Positions 7,426 to 13,281 of a stretch of DNA of 13,281 bases are shown here, piece after piece. The notes under the pieces are model-generated. The model was not told the origin of the DNA. It worked only from the letters and a program-made list of their open reading frames with translations, and did not search any database. The translations under genes were made by a program, and so were the position numbers. The first letter of the stretch is position 1; each line of letters opens with the position of its first letter. This DNA comes from Bacteroidaceae bacterium. Its GTDB lineage: Bacteria; Bacteroidota; Bacteroidia; Bacteroidales; Bacteroidaceae. Location: positions 1 through 13,281 of the forward strand of contig CAAGDO010000124.1 in NCBI GenBank assembly GCA_900768625.1, in the 5' to 3' direction.

Positions 7426-8103
7426 ATGATAAAGACAGAAAACCTTACCCGTATCTTCCGCACGGAAGAAGTGGAAACCGTGGCCCTCAATGGGGTGGAT
7501 ATCAACGTTGAAGACGGCGAGTTCGTGGCTATCATGGGACCGAGCGGTTGTGGAAAGTCCACGCTGCTTAACATCCTTGGACTGCTTGACAATCCCGACA
7601 GTGGCGAATACTGGCTTGACGGCGAACCCGTTGGCAAGCTCAAGGAAAAGGATCGCACGAAGCATCGCCGCGGACGCATCGGCTTTGTGTTCCAGAGTTT
7701 CAACCTCATCGACGAACTGACCGTTGAGGAGAATGTGGACCTGCAGTTGCGCTATCTTCATGTTCCCTCGAAAGAGCGCCGCGAGCGCGTCACGGAAATC
7801 CTGCGCAAGGTCGGACTGAGCCAGCGTGCCAAGCATTATCCGCAGCAGCTCTCCGGCGGACAGCAGCAACGAGTGGCGATAGCCCGCGCCGTGGTCGGAC
7901 GCCCCAAGCTGATTCTTGCCGACGAACCGACGGGAAACCTTGATTCGAAGAGCGGACTCGCCGTCATGGAACTCCTCGCACAGCTCAACGCCGAGGGCAC
8001 CACCATCGTCATGGTGACCCACTCGCAACACGATGCCATGATGGCCAACCGCATCATCAACCTGTTCGACGGACAGGTGGCTGACAACAACCATATACTT
8101 TAG
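7426..8103 (+). CDS. ABC transporter ATP-binding protein (MacB/LolD-type)
   Basis: A 225-aa nucleotide-binding subunit with every catalytic motif intact. These are Walker A GPSGCGKST (38-46), Q-loop Q90, signature LSGGQ (142-146), Walker B LILADEP (162-168), D-loop NLD (171-173) and H-loop H199. Length and motif spelling fit the MacB/LolD/FtsE branch, whose members power mechanotransmission-type exporters or lipoprotein release instead of classic uptake. Here the ATPase is a separate polypeptide, unlike E. coli MacB, where it is fused to the permease. It would act as a homodimer on the cytoplasmic face of the permease encoded 11 bases downstream. LolD for lipoprotein sorting is the main alternative, but the adjacent TolC and adaptor genes favour export. 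Confidence 0.95.
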   Translation: MIKTENLTRIFRTEEVETVALNGVDINVEDGEFVAIMGPSGCGKSTLLNILGLLDNPDSGEYWLDGEPVGKLKEKDRTKHRRGRIGFVFQSFNLIDELTVEENVDLQLRYLHVPSKERRERVTEILRKVGLSQRAKHYPQQLSGGQQQRVAIARAVVGRPKLILADEPTGNLDSKSGLAVMELLAQLNAEGTTIVMVTHSQHDAMMANRIINLFDGQVADNNHIL

Positions 8104-8107
8104 GAGG
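8102..8107 (+). promoter_or_regulatory. Strong Shine-Dalgarno for the permease gene
   Basis: AGGAGG overlaps the TAG stop of the ATPase gene and sits 7 bases before the permease ATG at 8115. Strong Shine-Dalgarno sites are unusual in Bacteroidota. This one fixes the permease start and links termination of the ATPase to initiation of its partner. Confidence 0.6.
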
Positions 8108-8114
8108 ACGGCAT

Positions 8115-10499
8115 ATGAAAAGCTTTTTATATATGTTTCGCCGCTATCGCATAGCCACTTTGCTCAACCTTCTGGGTTTGGGCGTGGCCGTGGCGACGTT
8201 CTACCTCTTCATGACGCAGGTGATCTACAACCGCACCTACAACCACAATATCCAGGACCACGAGCACGTGTATCGCTTGGAGGTCTATGGTAACTTCGGG
8301 GACAACAAATGGGATTGCAATATCTGTCGTCCGTTTGTGACGTTGCTCAAAAATATTCCGCAGGTCAAGGACGCAACCTACATCTGTTCGTCTATCTATG
8401 AGATAGACGTGAAGGTGGGCAATCGTACCCTGAAGGAACCTACGGTCTTTATGGGGAGACCCAGCGTCGAGTTTTTCAACGGCAAGCTGCTCTCTGGTTC
8501 AAGCCAGACATGGGGGGATAAGGCCAATGTCATTATCAACCGCAGCACAGCCGAGCAAATGTTTGGAACGGTGAACGCCGCAGGCAAGACGTTTGAGTCT
8601 GCCAATGGCGATAGCAGTAAGGTATTGGTCACCGTTGTGGGCGTGAGCGAGGATATGCCCGACAACTGTACCCTGCCCAATGGCATTTATGTCTGCGAGA
8701 ATGAGAGTGGACTGAAGGACAGGAGCGAATGGAGCTACAATGTCTATTTGCGACTGGCCGAAGACGCCAATCCCCGAAAGGTCGAGCGTGCCATCAAACT
8801 GGCCTTTATGAAAGCCAACGGCTTAAGCGAGAAAGACGAAGAGCGATTTGACAAGGAAGTCCATATGAAGTTTCGTATCACTTCTGTCGACGATATCTAT
8901 TTCTCTGGCGTTGGCGCGGATGACAAGGGCAATCGCAACTTGGTGAATGTCTTGACGGTGGCGTCCCTCTTCGTGCTGTTTATCGCCATGCTCAATCTGC
9001 TCAATTTTTCGCTTTCCGAGATACCGATGCGTATGCGCGGCATCAATACGCGTCGCGTGATGGGAGCATCGGTGGGTGGTCTGCGTATGAGGATGATCCT
9101 GGAGAATGTGCTCTTTGCCTTCATCGGATTGATCATCGGCATTCTCCTCATTGTGCTCTTCCAGCGCAGCGAGACTTGCATGAAACTCGTTTCGGGCGAC
9201 ATCCACTTCTCAACCCATTGGGGCCTTGCTGCAGTCATGGCGGCTTCGGCGCTCGTCGTTGGCGCGTTGTCGGCAGTCGTTCCTGCGTTCTACAGCACTT
9301 CGTTCACTCCCGCAATGGTGCTTAAAGGCTCTTTCGGCCTTTCGCCGCGTGGTCGGCGATTGCGTATGGTCATTATGGCTGTGCAGTTCTGTGTGGCTTT
9401 TGCCTTGGCTATATATATAGGTGTGATGTCGAGCCAGTCGAGCTATATCTTCAACAGCGACTATGGATTCAACAAGAACGAGGTGTTCTATACTTGGCTG
9501 TCGGCTGAGGCCCAAGGCAAGAAGGATGCTGTGCGTGCCGAATTGGAAAAGCTGCCGTTCGTCGAGAGCGTAGGCTTCGCCCAAAAAACGATTGGTTCAA
9601 GCGACCACTATATGACTTGGGGACGTGGCAGCGGTGACCATCAAATGTCCCTGCAGGTGTTGCCGTGTGATTATGAGTATCTGCGCACCATGCAGTTGAA
9701 GATTGTCGAGGGTCGCGACTTCTGCGAGTCGGATATGAAGACGGGGGCTTACGTGCTCAACAAGGCTGCCATGCAGCAATACAATTGGCTTGTTGTCGGC
9801 GGCTCCATCGGCCGGCAAAACGACTGGAGCTCCCAGTCCAATTATCAGATTGTGGGCGTTTGCGACAATTTCAAGCTGATGTCCATGCGCAACGACAATA
9901 GCCATGTTCCTGTGGCATTCATCATCTTTGGTCCGGACATGGCAGATTGGGGCGACCGCTGTGGTCAGGTGTTTGTCCGTGTGGCCAAGAATCAGGACAA
10001 GCTGATGGCAAAGCGTCGTATTGCGGAGGTGCTGAACAAAATGGAAGGTTCGCAGCAATACGAAATGAAATTCCTCGATGATGACTTGCAACGGACCTAC
10101 GTCGATGAGTTCCGCTTCATCTCTCAGGTGAAACTCTTTGCCATCATCTGCATCATCATCACGATTATCGGCGTATTCTCGCTGACAATGTTCGAAATCG
10201 AGTATCGCCGCAAGGAAATTGCCATCCGCAAGGTGATGGGCAGTACGGTAGGTTCCGTGGTCAGTCTGTTTGCTATGCGCTACGCTGTGCCTCTCGTGGC
10301 ATCGTTCGTCGTAGCCGCTCCCATAGGATGGTGGCTCAGCAACGAATGGCTGAAGAGCTTTGCCGAACACACGCCTATCCACTGGTGGATCTTCCCTGCA
10401 AGTTTTCTGGTCGTGTCGGCTGTAGTGGTGATCACCGTGGTGGTGCAGTCACGCCGCGTCGCCACGTCCAACCCCATCGAGAGCATCCGGACAGAATGA
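8115..10499 (+). CDS. ABC transporter permease with two MacB/FtsX modules
   Basis: A 794-aa inner-membrane protein with eight predicted membrane segments (about 14-36, 277-300, 328-350, 369-392, 417-438, 672-694, 721-741, 757-778). They are arranged as two repeats of one helix, a large periplasmic MacB-core-like domain, then three helices. The second half carries the canonical FtsX cytoplasmic motif EYRRKEIAIRKVMGSTVG (696-713). The first half has a degenerate equivalent, EIPMRMRGINTRRVMGASVG (302-321). The architecture equals two MacB or LolC/LolE-like protomers fused in tandem, so one chain could replace the usual homodimer. With the ATPase, adaptor and TolC genes upstream it completes a tripartite exporter. 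The start is supported by AGGAGG. Substrate unknown: MacB-type pumps move peptides, macrolides, toxins or lipids. Fused permeases of this size are common in Bacteroidota. Confidence 0.92.
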   Translation: MKSFLYMFRRYRIATLLNLLGLGVAVATFYLFMTQVIYNRTYNHNIQDHEHVYRLEVYGNFGDNKWDCNICRPFVTLLKNIPQVKDATYICSSIYEIDVKVGNRTLKEPTVFMGRPSVEFFNGKLLSGSSQTWGDKANVIINRSTAEQMFGTVNAAGKTFESANGDSSKVLVTVVGVSEDMPDNCTLPNGIYVCENESGLKDRSEWSYNVYLRLAEDANPRKVERAIKLAFMKANGLSEKDEERFDKEVHMKFRITSVDDIYFSGVGADDKGNRNLVNVLTVASLFVLFIAMLNLLNFSLSEIPMRMRGINTRRVMGASVGGLRMRMILENVLFAFIGLIIGILLIVLFQRSETCMKLVSGDIHFSTHWGLAAVMAASALVVGALSAVVPAFYSTSFTPAMVLKGSFGLSPRGRRLRMVIMAVQFCVAFALAIYIGVMSSQSSYIFNSDYGFNKNEVFYTWLSAEAQGKKDAVRAELEKLPFVESVGFAQKTIGSSDHYMTWGRGSGDHQMSLQVLPCDYEYLRTMQLKIVEGRDFCESDMKTGAYVLNKAAMQQYNWLVVGGSIGRQNDWSSQSNYQIVGVCDNFKLMSMRNDNSHVPVAFIIFGPDMADWGDRCGQVFVRVAKNQDKLMAKRRIAEVLNKMEGSQQYEMKFLDDDLQRTYVDEFRFISQVKLFAIICIIITIIGVFSLTMFEIEYRRKEIAIRKVMGSTVGSVVSLFAMRYAVPLVASFVVAAPIGWWLSNEWLKSFAEHTPIHWWIFPASFLVVSAVVVITVVVQSRRVATSNPIESIRTE

Positions 10500-10504
10500 T
10501 TTTT

Positions 10505-10544
10505 CCCTCCCCCGCACTTCCGAAGCGAAGCTGTGGGGGGAGGG
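10505..10544. terminator. GC-rich hairpin after the exporter operon
   Basis: CCCTCCCCC (10505-10513) pairs perfectly with GGGGGAGGG (10536-10544). After a one-base bulge the stem continues with CAC/GTG, and CTTC (10517-10520) can pair with GAAG (10527-10530). It starts 5 bases after the permease stop. There is no T-run on the right side, so it is not a textbook intrinsic terminator; it may be an mRNA-stabilising 3' hairpin or a dispersed repeat. A second small GC stem, GCGCG (10555-10559) with CGCGC (10564-10568), follows. Confidence 0.5.
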
Positions 10545-10667
10545 TTGGCTGTTGGCGCGCTGCCGCGCTGTGTGCTTCGGTTTCAAAGCTAACCGGATCC
10601 GACTTGTACTCTCTAATGATGAAGGAGTAAATCCTTCCTGTTTGATACGTAAAACGCATAGCTATAT

Positions 10668-13178
10668 ATGTATACGAAATTTCTCTCTATTTTAGTTCTC
10701 ATGCTTTGCCAGTTCTATGCGGCAAATGCTCAAAAGTGCTTGGCTATTTTTGGTGTAACAGAAGAAGTTATCGAAAAACCGATAGAGGATGCTCGGTTTA
10801 CGCTATACTTCAACGATAGTATCCAAGTGCCTTATACGGTGATATCAATTGATAAGCAAAGTAATACTTACCAATTTGAATTTGATTATCGCCCAGGCAA
10901 ATACACCTTGCGTGCGGAAAAAGAAGGCTACACTGACGCACAAAAAGATTTCACAGTGGGCTCCAAACGCAATACTACCCTTGGCATCGGTACGCTTTGG
11001 ATGAAGAAAGTCAAGACAAGACAGTTGAAGGAAGCTGTCGTCCGTGCCACTCATATCAAGATGGTGACGCGAGGAGACACTGTGGTCTATGACGCAGCAG
11101 CTTTCGACTTGGCAGAAGGTTCCATGTTGGATGCATTGGTGGCACAACTCCCAGGAGCAGAACTCAAAGACGGACAAATCAAGGTGAATGGAAAGTTTAT
11201 CGAAAGCCTTATGGTCAATGGCGAGGACTTTTTTGCGGGCAACCCCAAAGTTGCCCTTGAAAATCTACCAGCCTATACAGTGAAGAACATTAAGGTGTAC
11301 GACCGTGCGGCAAACGATGATTATCTGAAAGCCAAAGTCAATGGTAAGAAAATCGATGGTGCAGACGAGCACATGGTGATGGACGTGATATTGAAGAAAG
11401 CCTATTCTGCTGGTTGGTTAGGCAATGTTGAAGGTGGTTATGGACTCCCTTCTGACCGCTACTTGGGCAAAGCCTTCGGGATGGGATATAGCGGAAAAAT
11501 GCGACTTGCTGCTTTTGCTAATCTCAACAATATCAAGGATACCCAGACGGGCAGTTCCTCAGGTCAATGGGGCGGCGGCTGGGCACAAGACGGAGAACTG
11601 GACGTGAAAATGGGCGGATTGGATTATCTCTATTCGCACGACCGTTCCAAAGTCTTTGGTAACGTCACTCTGACGCACGAAGCACCCGAAGTGGAACATA
11701 AGGGCAGCAATGTGAATTACTTCAATACAGGCGACATCTTTGAGCGTTCGCATTCTCTACGCAACGATCGGAAGTTGCACCTGATGTCGGCACACCAGTT
11801 CCAATATTCAGCAGAGCGTGCCTACTTTGAGTTGAAGCCCTCTATTGATTATCTGAAGAATGATTACGCAAGCATGAGTCATCGTGCACAATTCTCAGAG
11901 AGTCCAGAAGAGCAATACCGTGTGCAGTCACTTGATTCACTCTTCGCTCAAAACGGAATGGCATCTTCACGCTTCACTCGCAACCTCTTGACACGCATCG
12001 GCAACGACCAAGACGGCAAATCAGATTGGATAATAGCCAACTTAGCCGCCAACACCACGATATCATTTCCCACCACCTACGATAACATCGAGATAGCATT
12101 GACGGGAAACTATCGTCGCGACACCAATCGTTATCTCAGTTCATTCAACAGAGTGTATGGAAACTCATCACCCAATGTGGGCAAAGGTGACAATTTGTTC
12201 CAAAAGTCAGATTACGTCTCCAAAACATATGGCATGAATGCCGACATAGGCTACACTTGGAACTATCGCCCTTATCAGAGCGGTGCAGGACATTATGCTT
12301 TAATCAAGCCTGAGGTGCAGTATGATTTTCATCGCTATGATCAAGTCAACACGTTGCTGCACCTGCATGAAGAGTTTGCAAACGGAGCTGATGGAAGCAT
12401 GATGGTCCCCCCTTCTGCCATCAGTCCCGAACAGTTGGCAGTGGATCTCAACAATACCTATGCTTCCAATTTGACACAAAACAAGATTAGCCCACTTGTA
12501 AGTTTCGCATATCTCTATGTGCCAAGTGCGAGTTCAAGCAAGAGCTTCCATGCAAATTTCACTCTGCGCGGAGACATCATGCACGAACGTTTGGACTACG
12601 ACAAGGCGAAGTTGGACACATTGTTATCGCGAACCATTAGCAAGTTCACCCCAACTGTGAAGTTCAAATATAAGGACAACGGGCAGAAGATTCGTACGGA
12701 GATAGAGACAAATTATAGTTTCACAAAAAATGTACCAAGCATCTATAACCAACTTGGCACCATCAATGACAGCGACCCGACAAATATCTATATTAACAAC
12801 CCTGGATTGGCAAAGCCCCGTACACACAGTGTAAATGCGCGTTATGCACGTTTCCACAATCAGCGACATAACAATATTGTACTTTATGCAAGTTATGGCC
12901 GCGCCGAAAATGCCATAGCGCAGGCTCGCCTCTACGATCGCGCAACAGGTGTAAGCACATGGATGCCTAAAAACATCAACGGCAACTGGAATACATACGA
13001 ATCTGTACAATATTCAATGCCTTTCGGAAAGAAGGAATCCTTCCAATTTCAGACGGTAACCACCTCCTCATACGTACACTCCGTAGACTATGCGTCTGAA
13101 AGTGAAACACTCGAGCGCAGCGTGGTGAACAACCTGACGCTTGGTGAGCAATTGGCATTATCTTACTTTGTGTGGTGA
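10668..13178 (+). CDS. Outer-membrane beta-barrel protein, paralogue of the 930-aa barrel, probably C-terminally truncated
   Basis: An 836-aa protein. Residues 1-21 are a signal peptide ending AANA|QK. Residues 22-115 form a carboxypeptidase-regulatory-like domain. Residues 120-215 are plug-like, with GDTVVYDAAAF (136-146), EGSMLDALVAQLPG (150-163), VNGEDFFAGNPKVALENLPA (183-202) and IKVYDR (208-213). A barrel follows. The plug and first strands align clearly with the protein at 284-3076 (for example VMDV.LK.AY, LG.AF..GY and LENLP.YTVKNIKVYDR). The end differs: TLGEQLALSYFVW-stop aligns with TLHDALSLTYQHRD of the paralogue, which continues for 138 more residues, roughly the last several strands. 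The protein therefore looks cut short near base 13165, possibly by an insertion or rearrangement, and may not fold. The gene is more AT-rich than the exporter genes. I see no clear -7 box in the 168-bp gap upstream, so it may be read through from the exporter operon. Confidence 0.8.
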   Translation: MYTKFLSILVLMLCQFYAANAQKCLAIFGVTEEVIEKPIEDARFTLYFNDSIQVPYTVISIDKQSNTYQFEFDYRPGKYTLRAEKEGYTDAQKDFTVGSKRNTTLGIGTLWMKKVKTRQLKEAVVRATHIKMVTRGDTVVYDAAAFDLAEGSMLDALVAQLPGAELKDGQIKVNGKFIESLMVNGEDFFAGNPKVALENLPAYTVKNIKVYDRAANDDYLKAKVNGKKIDGADEHMVMDVILKKAYSAGWLGNVEGGYGLPSDRYLGKAFGMGYSGKMRLAAFANLNNIKDTQTGSSSGQWGGGWAQDGELDVKMGGLDYLYSHDRSKVFGNVTLTHEAPEVEHKGSNVNYFNTGDIFERSHSLRNDRKLHLMSAHQFQYSAERAYFELKPSIDYLKNDYASMSHRAQFSESPEEQYRVQSLDSLFAQNGMASSRFTRNLLTRIGNDQDGKSDWIIANLAANTTISFPTTYDNIEIALTGNYRRDTNRYLSSFNRVYGNSSPNVGKGDNLFQKSDYVSKTYGMNADIGYTWNYRPYQSGAGHYALIKPEVQYDFHRYDQVNTLLHLHEEFANGADGSMMVPPSAISPEQLAVDLNNTYASNLTQNKISPLVSFAYLYVPSASSSKSFHANFTLRGDIMHERLDYDKAKLDTLLSRTISKFTPTVKFKYKDNGQKIRTEIETNYSFTKNVPSIYNQLGTINDSDPTNIYINNPGLAKPRTHSVNARYARFHNQRHNNIVLYASYGRAENAIAQARLYDRATGVSTWMPKNINGNWNTYESVQYSMPFGKKESFQFQTVTTSSYVHSVDYASESETLERSVVNNLTLGEQLALSYFVW

Positions 13179-13196
13179 TAAATGTACTAACGTATG

Positions 13197-13281
13197 TTAA
13201 TCAAAATCGTAATCATCTGGCTGTACTAGATTTCTCCACTTAATGTCAGAAGTGTACATAGCTGCGATGTTTGCCAATCTG
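13197..13281 (-). CDS. 3' end of an unidentified minus-strand gene (partial)
   Basis: The minus strand is open from the window edge to a TAA at 13197-13199, encoding 27 residues ending SDIKWRNLVQPDDYDFD. The composition, with W, P and an acidic tail, looks protein-like, but the fragment is short and could be chance. It ends 18 bases past the premature stop of the barrel gene in the opposite orientation. A mobile-element gene that interrupted the barrel gene would lie like this, but I do not recognise the protein family. Confidence 0.35.
   Translation of the reverse strand, partial: RLANIAAMYTSDIKWRNLVQPDDYDFD

Noticed and set aside
4400..10670. A precursor peptide (bacteriocin or RiPP) for the exporter in the intergenic regions
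   Set aside because: The gaps 4350-4826, 7385-7425 and 10500-10667 contain no short ORF with a plausible start, leader and GG-type cleavage motif.
13178..13243. A frameshifted continuation of the second barrel protein after its stop
   Set aside because: The only open frame soon ends and its residues do not resemble the corresponding strands of the paralogue.

Overview
The window looks like a chromosomal segment of a Bacteroidales bacterium, most like Prevotella and relatives. Three things point there. There are two large SusC/TonB-receptor-like outer-membrane barrels with a carboxypeptidase-like N-terminal domain. Promoters carry the Bacteroidota -7 box TAnnTTTG and most starts lack a Shine-Dalgarno sequence. 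The periplasmic-adaptor and permease genes have a typical Bacteroidota arrangement. This assignment is by pattern recognition; no database search was possible.

Layout. Positions 1-99 hold an imperfect palindromic repeat. A promoter at about 238-245, preceded by an 11-A tract, drives a 930-aa outer-membrane barrel protein (284-3076, +). The convergent gap 3077-3284 holds a 93-bp MITE-like inverted-repeat element (3103-3195) and a 68-bp near-perfect hairpin (3205-3272). A membrane-anchored endonuclease/exonuclease/phosphatase-family protein follows on the minus strand (3285-4349). Its 5' region (4350-4826, no gene) holds a second, larger palindromic element (4409-4618), a minus-strand promoter (4634-4641), a small hairpin or operator-like palindrome (4708-4732) and the plus-strand promoter of the next operon (4800-4807). 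That operon (4827-10499, +) encodes a TolC-family outer-membrane channel, a HlyD/MacA-type adaptor, an ABC ATPase and an 8-TM MacB/FtsX-type permease. Together these make a complete tripartite exporter spanning both membranes. After a 168-bp gap with a GC-rich hairpin comes a second outer-membrane barrel (10668-13178, +). It is paralogous to the first but appears to lack about 138 C-terminal residues. The last 85 bases hold the 3' end of an unidentified minus-strand gene.

How the genes may work together. The exporter genes are tightly packed and clearly cooperate. The flanking barrels are related to each other, but a functional link to the exporter is only suggested by proximity. The exporter genes are visibly GC-richer than the second barrel gene (37/60 G+C in bases 6481-6540 against 23/60 in 12841-12900).

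I see no tRNA, rRNA, CRISPR array or clearly recognisable transposase. The strongest unexplained signal is the pair of palindromic elements at 1-99 and 4409-4618. They share a hairpin core in which two base pairs change in a compensatory way.
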